A stretch of DNA of 64,000 nt from an uncultured Planococcus sp. (GTDB lineage: Bacteria > Bacillota > Bacilli > Bacillales_A > Planococcaceae): contig CANLRI010000006.1 of NCBI GenBank assembly GCA_947493585.1, positions 25,584 to 89,583 of the forward strand, read 5' to 3'. The notes under the pieces were generated by a model. That model made no database searches and had not been told where the DNA came from. It saw only the letters and a program-made list of their open reading frames with translations. A program made the position numbers and the translations under genes. How positions within the stretch are numbered: the stretch's first letter is position 1; each line of letters begins with the position of its first letter. Shown here piece after piece: positions 9,329-17,670 of the stretch.

Positions 9329-9804
9329 ATGAAAATCGGTATAATCGTACATTCCCAGACCGGACATACCTTGCTTGTCGGTGAACGGATCTGTGAAAAA
9401 CTGCAGGCTGATGGGCACGAAGCCCAGTTGGAGAGGATGCAAAATCTCGAGAACGAAAAAGCGAAAAATCCAATAGCTGTACAATTGGATTCACTGCCGG
9501 AAACGGGGGGATACGATGCTTTGATTTTTGGCGCATGGTACAGGGCTTTACACTATGCCCTGGATTCGAAAAGTATGTGGAACAACTTCAGGATCTCGGC
9601 CAAGCACAGGTATCCTGTTTCTTGACGCAACAATTCCGCTATAAATGAATGGGCGGCAATAGGGCGATGTCCAAAATGACGACATCGCTTGAAGCAAAAG
9701 GGGCAGTAGTGAATTCCACTGCCATCATCAATTGGTCCCATAAAAAACGACAGCAGCATATCGAGAAATTGGCACAACGATTCAGCAGCCAATACAAAGC
9801 TTAG
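9329..9804 (+). pseudogene. Flavodoxin-family protein, disrupted by a frameshift and a stop
   Basis: ATG 9329, preceded by AAGGAGG, opens a clear flavodoxin fold: MKIGIIVHSQTGHT (FMN phosphate loop) and GYDALIFGA. Near 9535 one base is missing, so the original frame jumps to codons in phase with 9538 (VQGFTLCPGFEKYVEQL). That frame then meets TGA at 9646-9648, probably a changed Trp codon (K-stop-MGGNRAMS), and resumes to TAG at 9802-9804 with SFLAQRFSS-like C-terminal helix residues. Both lesions are needed to explain the sequence, so this is a decayed gene, not a sequencing slip alone. The longest intact piece ends at 9625. Confidence 0.85.
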
Positions 9805-9852
9805 GCACTGGCAATGGCGCTTGTCACATAGCAAGAAAGGGAGTGGAAGACC

Positions 9853-10323
9853 ATGTCGAACATCCAATATAAACGGCTGGCGGATGACGCGCAGTCGCTG
9901 CAGCTGTTCAGGGACTTGAATGCTTTGTTTGCGGATGCATTCGAAGAAGACAAGACCTATCTCGGAAACCCGCCTTCCGATGGTTATCTCCAATCATTAT
10001 TGGCAAAAGAGCATATCCTCGTTTGTGTTGCACTGTCCGGCGGTGAACTTGCAGGCGGTCTTGTGGCATATGTACTGGATAAATTCGAGCAGCAGCGGAA
10101 GGAAGTATATATCTATGATTTGGCGGTGGCTAGCAACTACCGCAGGAGAAAAATCGCGACCGAGCTGATTCACTTTGTTCAAGCCGAAGCGCAAAGTTTA
10201 GGCGCTTGGGTCGTGTTTGTTCAAGCGGATCCTGTGGACACAGCTGCCGTGAACCTGTACAGTTCACTCGGTACGCGGGAAGATGTATTCCATTTTGATT
10301 TCAGCTTCGAGAAAGATGAATAA
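9853..10323 (+). CDS. GNAT acetyltransferase of the AAC(3)-I family
   Basis: The 156-residue protein is a single GNAT domain whose central part, AYVLDKFEQQRKEVYIYDLAV, LGAWVVFVQAD, AVNLYSSLGTRE and FHFD, follows AAC(3)-I aminoglycoside 3-N-acetyltransferases block for block. Known members transfer acetyl from acetyl-CoA to gentamicin-type drugs; chromosomal homologues may have other substrates. One oddity: the acetyl-CoA phosphate loop reads RRRKIA where the family has RRxGIA, so the conserved glycine is a lysine. AAAGGGAG precedes ATG 9853. It follows the flavodoxin pseudogene. Family assignment is firm; resistance activity is not shown. Confidence 0.85.
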   Translation: MSNIQYKRLADDAQSLQLFRDLNALFADAFEEDKTYLGNPPSDGYLQSLLAKEHILVCVALSGGELAGGLVAYVLDKFEQQRKEVYIYDLAVASNYRRRKIATELIHFVQAEAQSLGAWVVFVQADPVDTAAVNLYSSLGTREDVFHFDFSFEKDE

Positions 10324-10405
10324 TAGCGCTAGCGCCATGTTGCAGCAGGACAACTGGTGCTATCCGTGGAATTAGGGTGTAGAGCTTTCAGAAGGAGGAC
10401 TAGCG

Positions 10406-10831
10406 ATGTACGAACAAAAAACGAAAGAGCATGAAGGCAGTGTCATCGCATTTATCGAGTCGGTTGAAAAGCCGTCAAAAAAAGAAGATGCCTACCGGCT
10501 GCTGGAGATTTTTGAACAAGCGACCGGCCATCCCGCGAAAATGTGGGGTGACAGCATCATCGGTTTCGGTTCCTATCATTACCGTTATGCGACCGGCCAT
10601 GAAGGCGATGCACCGCTCGCTGGATTTTCCCCGCGCAAAGCGAAAATTAGCTTATATCTGACAGGCTGTGCAGAAAAAGACCCTGATGCGCTTGAGCGCC
10701 TGGGAAAATGCACAACAGGAAAATCCTGCATCTACATCAATAAGCTCAGCGATATCGATCCGGAAGTGCTGAAAGACTTGATCCACAATGCGGCGGCGTA
10801 TTTGCAGGAGCGCTATCCAGACAAAGGGTGA
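10406..10831 (+). CDS. DUF1801 domain protein
   Basis: The 141-residue protein matches the DUF1801/YdhG-like family: N-terminal helices (IAFIESVEKPSKKEDAYRLL), then MWGDSIIGFGSYHYRYATG, a strand ISLYLTG and a C-terminal helix DLIHNAAAYLQERYP. The fold is known from structures of relatives but the function is not. No catalytic motif is evident. AGAAGGAGG precedes ATG 10406. It lies between the AAC(3)-I-like gene and the FbpA-like small gene, on the same strand but with 80-130-base gaps, so it may be transcribed alone. Confidence 0.85.
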   Translation: MYEQKTKEHEGSVIAFIESVEKPSKKEDAYRLLEIFEQATGHPAKMWGDSIIGFGSYHYRYATGHEGDAPLAGFSPRKAKISLYLTGCAEKDPDALERLGKCTTGKSCIYINKLSDIDPEVLKDLIHNAAAYLQERYPDKG

Positions 10832-10891
10832 ATTGAAATTTGTCGAAACGAGGGCGACGAAAAAAATTATCGGCAGTTTTTCTTTTGGCAG

Positions 10892-10918
10892 GTTTTAGGC
10901 TGTGATCGTTTCGGGTAT
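10892..10918 (+). promoter_or_regulatory. Candidate sigma-B promoter before the FbpA-like gene
   Basis: GTTTTA (10892-10897), 15 bases, then GGGTAT (10913-10918), close to the sigma-B consensus GTTTAA-N12-15-GGGTAT. No comparable sigma-A site is seen before the small gene at 10958. Just downstream lies ATAGT-GAT-ACTAT, a small palindrome. Confidence 0.45.
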
Positions 10919-10957
10919 AGAAATAGTGATACTATCTGCAAGGAGAGAAGAAGCACG

Positions 10958-11116
10958 ATGAAACACATACCCGAGTCAAAATTCGAAGACAAACGGTCGA
11001 TGGTCATTGATGAGCTCGTTTCGAAGAATGTCTTCAAGATCAACGGCAGGCAGCTCTATGAACTGTCCTTATATGAACTGTTAAAGGAATATACCGATAA
11101 AAGCCTAAGCTCATGA
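10958..11116 (+). CDS. Small FbpA-family (Fur-regulated basic protein) homologue
   Basis: ATG 10958 with AAGGAGAG nine bases upstream encodes 52 residues ending at TGA 11114-11116. The pattern DELVSKNVFKINGRQLYELSL followed by YELLKEY matches the FbpA family of short Bacillales proteins (VYK..GKQLYELTL..LE.EY). In B. subtilis FbpA helps the small RNA FsrA spare iron under Fur control. Here no convincing Fur box is seen; a sigma-B-like promoter lies upstream instead. The last codons form the left arm of the terminator. Confidence 0.7.
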   Translation: MKHIPESKFEDKRSMVIDELVSKNVFKINGRQLYELSLYELLKEYTDKSLSS

Positions 11117-11130
11117 GCTCAGGCTTTTTT
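11099..11130 (+). terminator. Terminator overlapping the end of the FbpA-like gene
   Basis: AAGCCTAAGCTC and GAGCTCAGGCTT pair around the stop codon, followed by six T. Confidence 0.85.
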
Positions 11131-11185
11131 AGATATCTATGGCATTGGAAAAGGATTTATTTTGCACCATGTGGGAGGAACTTGC

Positions 11186-12634
11186 ATGCATCATCAAAAA
11201 CTGGAAGACTACCGCAAAAACAAGCTCGACGAAATGACGATTGCCCAGTTGCAAAAAGAAATGGAAAGGGGCGAGCTGACGTCGGAAGAGCTTGTGCTGA
11301 TGTATAAAGAAAATATTTCGCTGCGCGATCAAAATACCCGAGCCGTGCTGGAGATCAATCCGGACGCCTTGCTTATTGCCCAAGCATTGGATTTTGAACG
11401 GAAACATAAAGGGCCGCGCTCGAAACTGCACGGTATCCCTCTGCTCGTAAAAGACAATATGGACACCGGCGATAAAATGCATACAAGTGCCGGTTCGTTC
11501 GCCATGGCAGACCATTACGCGCTGCGTGATGCAAAAGTGGTGGAAAAGCTGCGTGCGGCAGGGGCCATCATTCTCGGAAAAACGAATATGACTGAATGGG
11601 CGAATTTCATGAGCGATCAAATGACCAATGGCTATAGCTCACGCGGCGGCCAAGTGAAAAATCCATACGGTGCATTCGATGTCGGCGGGTCGAGTTCAGG
11701 TTCGGCGGCTGGAGTGGCTTCGAACTTGGCTTGTGCCGCGGTCGGGACAGAAACATCCGGTTCGATCATCAACCCGGCGTCACAGAACAGCCTTGTCGGT
11801 ATTAAGCCGACCATTGGCCTGATCAGCCGCACAGGGATCATTCCCTTATCGCATACGCAAGATACGGCCGGGCCGCTTGCGCGTACAGTGGAAGATGCAG
11901 TGACGGTATTCGCAGCTTTGGTTGGGACAGACCCTGAAGACGAAGTTACATTGTTTGCTGAACAGTTCAAAGGTTATGATTGGCAACAGCATTTGAAAAA
12001 GGATGGGTTGTCTGGTGCAGTATTTGGCCTAGACCGCCAATTGTTTGCGGATATCACGAAAGCGCAATCTGCCGCATTCAATCGGGTAATGGAGCAATTG
12101 CAGGCATGCGGAGCTGCCATTAAGGAAGTCGACCTGGGCGCCGATCAGGAAGATCTCGGTTTTGAGGTGCTGCTCCATGAATTCAAGGCAGACTTGAATG
12201 CCTATTTGGCGCGCTCAAACCCCGATCACCGGATCCGTTCGATGGGTGACATTATTTCCTATAATGAAGAGCATGCGGAGCGGATGTTGAAATTCGGCCA
12301 AAATCTATTGGAGCAAGCCAATAGCATGAGCGGAAACTTAACGGAGAGGGAGTATGTCGAGGCGCTTGAACGCAACCGCTTCCTGGCAGCAGAACAGGGC
12401 ATGAATACGCGCCTCGGGCAAGCCGGCGCAGATGCGCTCCTTTTGCCGCAGGATTTTGGCTGCAATATCGGGGCAGCTGCAGGTTTCCCTTCGATTACCG
12501 TGCCAGCCGGCTTGACGGAATCAGGAGAACCGTTCGGCATCACGTTTGCCGGGCAGGCATTTGATGAACCGAAGTTGATTGAATATGCTTATGCGTTTGA
12601 GCAAGCAGCAGCGGGTCGGAGACGCCCCTCATAA
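11186..12634 (+). CDS. Amidase (amidase-signature family)
   Basis: The 482-residue protein is a full amidase-signature enzyme with the Ser-cisSer-Lys triad regions: LLVKDNMDT (Lys), GGSSSGSAAGVA (cis-Ser block) and ETSGSIINPAS (nucleophile Ser). It hydrolyses carboxylic amides; the substrate is not evident. It is not the gatA partner, which is at the left edge. ATG 11186 has GGGAGGAA just before it; a TTG at 11162 has none. It stands alone between the FbpA-like gene and a convergent TetR gene and could be cytoplasmic, as no signal peptide is visible. Confidence 0.9.
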   Translation: MHHQKLEDYRKNKLDEMTIAQLQKEMERGELTSEELVLMYKENISLRDQNTRAVLEINPDALLIAQALDFERKHKGPRSKLHGIPLLVKDNMDTGDKMHTSAGSFAMADHYALRDAKVVEKLRAAGAIILGKTNMTEWANFMSDQMTNGYSSRGGQVKNPYGAFDVGGSSSGSAAGVASNLACAAVGTETSGSIINPASQNSLVGIKPTIGLISRTGIIPLSHTQDTAGPLARTVEDAVTVFAALVGTDPEDEVTLFAEQFKGYDWQQHLKKDGLSGAVFGLDRQLFADITKAQSAAFNRVMEQLQACGAAIKEVDLGADQEDLGFEVLLHEFKADLNAYLARSNPDHRIRSMGDIISYNEEHAERMLKFGQNLLEQANSMSGNLTEREYVEALERNRFLAAEQGMNTRLGQAGADALLLPQDFGCNIGAAAGFPSITVPAGLTESGEPFGITFAGQAFDEPKLIEYAYAFEQAAAGRRRPS

Positions 12635-12635
12635 A

Positions 12636-12679
12636 AAATCCCCCTCCTTGGAATTTCATCCGAGGAAGGGGATCTTTCA
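12636..12679. terminator. Shared terminator of the amidase and TetR genes
   Basis: AAATCCCCCTCCTT pairs with AGGAAGGGGATCTTT between convergent genes; the TetR stop codon lies at its right edge. Confidence 0.75.
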
Positions 12680-13519
12680 TTTGATTTGGCGCCACACTTG
12701 TTCAAGCAGCATCTGCAGTTGGGCATCGGACTCTGTATCTTTGCCCAAAGAAGTTAACACGCTGGTGAGAACAGCGATGCGTGGCTGTTCGGCAATGAGT
12801 TCATTGGATAGGAATGTCAGCAATTGTTTGATGTTATCATTTTCGGCCACAGCGGCAAATTCTTGCAAGTGCACTGCGCTGTCGGATAAAGTGGGCAGCT
12901 GCTGATGCTGGGTCAACAGGCGTTCAGACAGGAATCGCTTGCCATCTTTCAACTGAACATCTACGGCTTGTTTCATACGATGCACAACGTAATCGGTCAG
13001 TTCATCGAGCGGCAACTGCTGTTCAGTGCCAAAGCGCCATACATGCATTAATTGCTGAAGGGCGCCGTTTGCGATTGCGGCGTTTTCAAGCGCATAGGGA
13101 CGCACCTTTTCACCGAATAAATCGATGATGCGGCTGCTCAGCCACTGCAGCTCTAAAATATACTGGCTTTTCCCAAAAGCTTTCAATTCCTCGTCTTGTG
13201 AATAGAAGATACTTTCGTATAAGGAAAATAAATTCTTTTCGTGGTTCATGCGGATGCGGATGGCGAGCTGTTTAGCGAAAAGGTCCGGATCGGTTGGGGA
13301 TTCCCCAAAAGCGATCGATATGCGCGCTGCCCGGATATCTTCGGCAATGGACTCCATTAATGCGATGAGGCATTCTGATTTTGAAGTGAAATAATTATAG
13401 AATGTGCCTTTGGAAATACCTGCTTCATCCAGAATGTCTTGTATGGACGACGCATTATAGCCCTTCTTAATGAACAAGTGGTGAGCGGCATTGATGATTT
13501 GCTGTTTTTTAGGATTCAT
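12677..13519 (-). CDS. TetR-family transcriptional regulator
   Basis: The 280-residue protein begins with a TetR N-terminal HTH: IINAAHHLFIKKGYNASSI, then DILDEAGISKGTFYNYF with the recognition helix. The long C-terminal ligand domain is unassigned. ATG 13519 is preceded by AAAAAAGGGGA; an upstream in-frame ATG at 13582 would add 21 residues without a ribosome site. It is divergent from an EmrB/QacA-type efflux gene, and such pairs usually mean the regulator represses the pump until a toxic ligand binds. AGTATAA boxes in the gap are operator candidates. Confidence 0.92.
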   Translation of the reverse strand: MNPKKQQIINAAHHLFIKKGYNASSIQDILDEAGISKGTFYNYFTSKSECLIALMESIAEDIRAARISIAFGESPTDPDLFAKQLAIRIRMNHEKNLFSLYESIFYSQDEELKAFGKSQYILELQWLSSRIIDLFGEKVRPYALENAAIANGALQQLMHVWRFGTEQQLPLDELTDYVVHRMKQAVDVQLKDGKRFLSERLLTQHQQLPTLSDSAVHLQEFAAVAENDNIKQLLTFLSNELIAEQPRIAVLTSVLTSLGKDTESDAQLQMLLEQVWRQIK

Positions 13520-13542
13520 AATATCCCCTTTTTTGGACTGAT

Positions 13543-13665
13543 AGTATAAAAAAAGCATACCGTCAAAAGCTGATGAAATCAATGTTTCAAACTTATTGTC
13601 TTTTCTCAGTCCGTCTTTCTTGTAAAAAGTATACTATGAGTATAAAATGTGTCGATAGAGTATAA
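13543..13665. promoter_or_regulatory. Divergent control region with repeated AGTATAA boxes
   Basis: AGTATAA occurs at 13543-13549, about 13639-13645 and 13659-13665, the last two 20 bases apart. ATACT-ATG-AGTAT (13631-13643) is a palindrome. TATAAA (13641) and TATAAT (13661) are possible -10 elements of the efflux gene, so a bound repressor would block them. The role is inferred. Confidence 0.4.
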
Positions 13666-13702
13666 TCAGCCGAATTAAATCGGCGAGACGGAGGAAAGAA
13701 AG

Positions 13703-15169
13703 ATGAAAGAAACAACGAAACCACCTTATGCAATCATCGCTATTTTGTTCACCGGAGCATTTGTGGCGATTTTCAACCAAACCCTTTTGAATATTGCACT
13801 TCCGGAAATCATGATCGACTTGAACGTAGACGCTGCGACAGCCCAATGGCTCGTCACAGGCTATATGCTCGTCAACGGCATCCTGATTCCAGCAAGCGCT
13901 TATTTGATCCAGCGTTATTCCAACCGGGCCATCTTTATTGTCGCCATGTCCTTGTTCTCACTCGGGACCTTGCTTGCGGCACTCGCACCGACATTTGCTA
14001 TCCTGTTGATCGGCCGTATGGTCCAGGCGTCAGGCGCTGCACTCATGATGCCTTTATTGATGAATGTCATGCTCGCCGCGTTTCCTGTCGAAAAAAGAGG
14101 GCAGGCGATGGGCGTCTTCGGGATGGTCATGGTCGTCGCGCCGGCAATCGGCCCGACGCTTTCGGGCTTTATCGTCCAAACCTACTCGTGGAGAATTCTA
14201 TTCTTTATCGTACTGCCGGTCGCTTTGATTCCGTTACTGCTTGGGATCTTTAAACTGAAAAACCTGACGTTCCAAAACCGCGAGCTGTCACTTGACCCAT
14301 TGTCTCTTGTGCTATCAAGTCTTGGGTTCGGCGGTCTGCTTTACGGATTCAGTTCGGCAGGCTCACTCGGCTGGGAAAATCCAGCGGTCTACTTGACGAT
14401 AGCAGTCGGCCTCTTATCCTTGACAGTCTTTGCGTTCCGTCAAATGAAACTTAAAGAGCCGCTATTGGAACTGCGGGTTTATAAGCATCCGATGTTCGCA
14501 TTGTCTTCGGTCATTTCAGTCACTTTGTCGATGGCGATGTTCTCGGCGATGATCCTCATGCCGATTTACATCCAGACCATTAAAGGCATTTCGCCAATCC
14601 AATCCGGCTTGATGATGCTGCCGGGTGCGCTCGTCATGGGAGTCATGTCTCCGATTACAGGACGCATTTTTGACCGGTTCGGGGCTAAAGTGCTGGCGCT
14701 TCCTGGATTGGCTCTTGTTGTCATTACTACCTATTTGTTCAGCAATCTGACGCTGGATACAGGCTATTATGAAATTATGGCCATCTATACCTTGCGCATG
14801 TTTGGCATATCAATGGTCATGATGCCGGTCATGACGAACGGGCTCAACCAATTACGGATGAAATCTTATCCGCACGGTACCGCCATCAACAATACCTTGC
14901 AGCAAGTTTCCGGCGCCATTGGTTCAGCGTTTCTTGTTACTTTGATGAATACGCGCACCGAATCGACAGCGCAGGAACTGGTCGCTTCCGGGACAAGCCC
15001 GCAGGCAGCGACTATTCCTGCCATGCTCGAAGGCATCAACTTTTCGTTTACAGTTTCGACTTATATCGCACTTGCTGCGTTTTTATTGGCACTGTTCATT
15101 AAAAAGCCCGACCAGAAAGCGACAGAAAGACAAAAAGAGCGTGTGTACAAACAACGTTATGCAGATTGA
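13703..15169 (+). CDS. MFS multidrug efflux transporter, DHA2/EmrB-LmrB type
   Basis: The 488-residue protein has about 14 membrane spans. The start FTGAFVAIFNQTLLNIALPEI, then ATAQWLVTGYMLVNGILIP and GRMVQASGAALMMPL with the G-x-x-x-G-x-x-x motif C region (MVVAPAIGPTLSGF) are typical of the DHA2 drug:proton antiporters EmrB, LmrB and QacA. It would export lipophilic drugs across the membrane. GACGGAGGAAAG precedes ATG 13703. It is divergent from the TetR gene, which likely controls it. No membrane-fusion partner is present, normal for Gram-positives. Confidence 0.92.
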   Translation: MKETTKPPYAIIAILFTGAFVAIFNQTLLNIALPEIMIDLNVDAATAQWLVTGYMLVNGILIPASAYLIQRYSNRAIFIVAMSLFSLGTLLAALAPTFAILLIGRMVQASGAALMMPLLMNVMLAAFPVEKRGQAMGVFGMVMVVAPAIGPTLSGFIVQTYSWRILFFIVLPVALIPLLLGIFKLKNLTFQNRELSLDPLSLVLSSLGFGGLLYGFSSAGSLGWENPAVYLTIAVGLLSLTVFAFRQMKLKEPLLELRVYKHPMFALSSVISVTLSMAMFSAMILMPIYIQTIKGISPIQSGLMMLPGALVMGVMSPITGRIFDRFGAKVLALPGLALVVITTYLFSNLTLDTGYYEIMAIYTLRMFGISMVMMPVMTNGLNQLRMKSYPHGTAINNTLQQVSGAIGSAFLVTLMNTRTESTAQELVASGTSPQAATIPAMLEGINFSFTVSTYIALAAFLLALFIKKPDQKATERQKERVYKQRYAD

Positions 15170-15170
15170 C

Positions 15171-15208
15171 AAGAGGCGGTTCCCTATAAAAAAGGAACCG
15201 TCTTTTCA
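15171..15208 (+). terminator. Terminator of the MFS efflux gene
   Basis: GAGGCGGTTCC pairs with GGAACCGTCTT around a 10-nt A-rich loop, then TTTTC. Confidence 0.85.
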
Positions 15209-15277
15209 TTTGCCAAAAAAGCGGCAAAGTGCCGGATATGGTACACTTAAGGCATCGAAAAGAAGGTGGAATGACAC

Positions 15278-16435
15278 ATGAATTTTATAGAAGAATTAAG
15301 TCCTGTCTGGCAGGACAAATGGAAACAAACCGGCTTTACCGAAGCGATGCCGATCCAGGAACAGATGATTCCGGAAATGCTCGCAGGAAAAGACATCGTA
15401 GCGGAATCTCCGACCGGTTCGGGAAAAACACTGGCTTACTTGTTGCCGATCTTGGAACGAGTCGACCCGAAAAAACCGAATACGCAAGCGATGATCATCG
15501 CGCCTTCACAGGAACTGGCGATGCAAATCGTCAACGTCTTGCGTGAATGGACAACAGGTACAGATGTCACTGTCACGCCGTTGATTGGCGGCGCCAATAT
15601 CCAACGGCAATTGGATAAGCTGAAGAAAAAACCGACGATTGTTGTCGGCACACCGGGACGTTTAAATGAATTGGTCAAGACCAAGAAACTCAAAATGCAC
15701 GAGGTGCGCATCATGGTGCTTGATGAAGGAGACCAATTGATGGCAAGGGAACACCGCGGCATCATGAAGGACCTTATTGAAAGAACGCAGCAAGATCGTC
15801 AGCTCGTATTGGTATCGGCGACCATCACCGAGGAAATCGAATTGGTGGCAGAACGCCTGATGAAGCAGCCGACACGCTTGCAAGTATCCGCTGAGCAGTT
15901 GCCAAAACAGGGCAAAGTGACGCATTCGTTCATTAAAGTGGATGAGCGCGACAAGACCGACTTGCTTCGCAGCCTCTCGCATATGAAAGACGTAAAGGCA
16001 CTTGCGTTCGTCAACAACCTTGACCAAGTGCTGATGAAGGAAAGTAAGTTGAAATTTCGCGATGCCAAAATCGCGACTTTGCATTCCGAAATGAAAAAAG
16101 AAGAACGTAAGAAAGCGTTGGACGATTTCCGTAAAGGCGACACGGCTGTATTGATCGCTACCGAAGTGGCAGCACGTGGACTTGATATCGACCAATTGAC
16201 GCATGTCATCCACGTTGATGCACCGATGACAGTCGAGCAGTATTTGCACCGTTCCGGCAGAACCGGGCGTGCAGGGGCTGATGGGGAAGTGTTGACGCTT
16301 CTGGCTTACGCGGACGAAAAACATTACAAGAAATTGACGAAAGAATTGCCGAACAAGCCGGTGCAAAAAATCATGCATGGCGGCGAGTTGATTGAAGGCA
16401 ATAGCAAAACCATGACACCGAAGGGGAAAAAATAA
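15278..16435 (+). CDS. DEAD-box RNA helicase, YfmL-like
   Basis: The 385-residue protein holds both RecA-like domains with the family motifs in order: Q motif (F-EAMPIQEQMIP), I (SPTGSGKT), Ia (APSQELAMQ), Ib (TPGRL), II (VLDEGD), III (SAT), IV-V (EVAARGLDID) and VI (HRSGRTGR). Motif II is DEGD rather than DEAD; the metal-binding Asp and Glu remain. There is no C-terminal RNA-binding extension, as in B. subtilis YfmL, which aids 50S ribosome assembly. Its stop overlaps the start of the M29 aminopeptidase gene (TAATG), so the two are coupled. Confidence 0.9.
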   Translation: MNFIEELSPVWQDKWKQTGFTEAMPIQEQMIPEMLAGKDIVAESPTGSGKTLAYLLPILERVDPKKPNTQAMIIAPSQELAMQIVNVLREWTTGTDVTVTPLIGGANIQRQLDKLKKKPTIVVGTPGRLNELVKTKKLKMHEVRIMVLDEGDQLMAREHRGIMKDLIERTQQDRQLVLVSATITEEIELVAERLMKQPTRLQVSAEQLPKQGKVTHSFIKVDERDKTDLLRSLSHMKDVKALAFVNNLDQVLMKESKLKFRDAKIATLHSEMKKEERKKALDDFRKGDTAVLIATEVAARGLDIDQLTHVIHVDAPMTVEQYLHRSGRTGRAGADGEVLTLLAYADEKHYKKLTKELPNKPVQKIMHGGELIEGNSKTMTPKGKK

Positions 16436-17658
16436 TGAGCTTTCAGGACAAATTAGCGCAATATGCGGAATTGACCGTCCGAGTCGGCGTCAACATCCAG
16501 CCAGGGCAGGAGCTATTGATTGCGACAACGACGGATACCGTGGAGTTCACGCGTTTAGTCGTCGAGAAAGCCTATGAAGCCGGAGCCAAGCAAGTCCATA
16601 TCGCTTTCTCGGATCCGTCAGTGATACGGACCCATTATGAATTGGCGCCAGACGCCGCATTTCATGAATTTCCGGAGTGGGTCGTCAAACAGCGCGACGC
16701 CATCATTGACCAAAAAGGTGCATTTCTGTGGATCGATGCGGAAGACCCAGACTTGCTTACCGGCATTCCGGCAAAGAGATTGAGCGATGCACAAAAATCT
16801 GCAGGAAAAGCATTGGAACGTTACCGCCAGGCGGTTGGCTCCGATAAGATCGCTTGGTCGATCGTCGCGATTCCTTCCGAAAAATGGGCACAAAAAGTAT
16901 TTCCGGACGAACAGGACCAGATGGCCGCATTATGGCAAGCCATTTTCCAAACCGTGCGCATCGGAGACGGTGATGCAGTCGCATTGTGGCAGGAGCATAT
17001 CGCCAACCTGGAACGCCGGGCGTCGGCATTGAACGAACGTCGCTACCGAAAATTGCATTACCGTGCACCAGGCACTGATTTAACGATCGGCTTGCCGGAT
17101 GGCCATATTTGGATGAGCGGCGCTTCCCGCACACCGGACCATGTGCCGTTCATCGCCAATATGCCGACTGAAGAAGTGTATACCGTTCCGGCCAAACTGG
17201 AAGTCGAAGGCACCGTGCGCAATACGAAGCCGCTCGTCTACCAAGGCAATATCATCGATGGCTTCACCTTGGGCTTCGAAAACGGCCGTATCACAAAAGC
17301 TCAAGCAGAAGTCGGTCAGGAACTTTTGGATGAATTGATTTCAGCCGACGAAGGCGCAGCGTATCTCGGGGAAGTGGCGCTTGTGCCGGTTGAATCACCG
17401 ATTTCGGCTTCCGGCATTTTGTTCTACAATACCTTATTCGATGAAAACGCATCGAACCATTTGGCAATCGGCGATTCCTACCCAACTTGCCTCGAAGGCG
17501 GAAAAGACTTAGCGCGCGAGCAATTAAAAGATTACGGATTGAATACATCGATTGTCCATGAAGATTTCATGATTGGCTCGAGCGAGATGGATATCGACGG
17601 GATTACGCAAGACGGCAAGGCCGAAGCGATTTTCCGAAAAGGAAATTGGGCATTCTAA
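16435..17658 (+). CDS. ampS: M29-family aminopeptidase (AmpS/PepS type), copy 1
   Basis: The 407-residue protein is a full-length M29 thermophilic-type aminopeptidase. Metal-binding positions are visible in MPTEEVYTVP (Glu), LGEVALVP (Glu), ENASNHLAIGDSYP (His and Tyr) and SIVHEDFMIGS (His, Asp). It removes N-terminal residues from peptides in the cytosol using two Co or Zn ions. It is coupled to the helicase gene by a one-base overlap and followed after 12 bases by a secreted hydrolase gene. A close paralogue is encoded at 27652-28884 on the other strand. Confidence 0.93.
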   Translation: MSFQDKLAQYAELTVRVGVNIQPGQELLIATTTDTVEFTRLVVEKAYEAGAKQVHIAFSDPSVIRTHYELAPDAAFHEFPEWVVKQRDAIIDQKGAFLWIDAEDPDLLTGIPAKRLSDAQKSAGKALERYRQAVGSDKIAWSIVAIPSEKWAQKVFPDEQDQMAALWQAIFQTVRIGDGDAVALWQEHIANLERRASALNERRYRKLHYRAPGTDLTIGLPDGHIWMSGASRTPDHVPFIANMPTEEVYTVPAKLEVEGTVRNTKPLVYQGNIIDGFTLGFENGRITKAQAEVGQELLDELISADEGAAYLGEVALVPVESPISASGILFYNTLFDENASNHLAIGDSYPTCLEGGKDLAREQLKDYGLNTSIVHEDFMIGSSEMDIDGITQDGKAEAIFRKGNWAF

Positions 17659-17670
17659 CGAGGTGAGCAT

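Noticed and set aside
10919..10935. Fur box before the FbpA-like gene
   Set aside because: ATAGT-GAT-ACTAT is palindromic but does not fit the 7-1-7 Fur consensus.
12579..12905. + strand frame opposite the TetR gene
   Set aside because: It begins inside the amidase gene and mirrors the TetR coding sequence.
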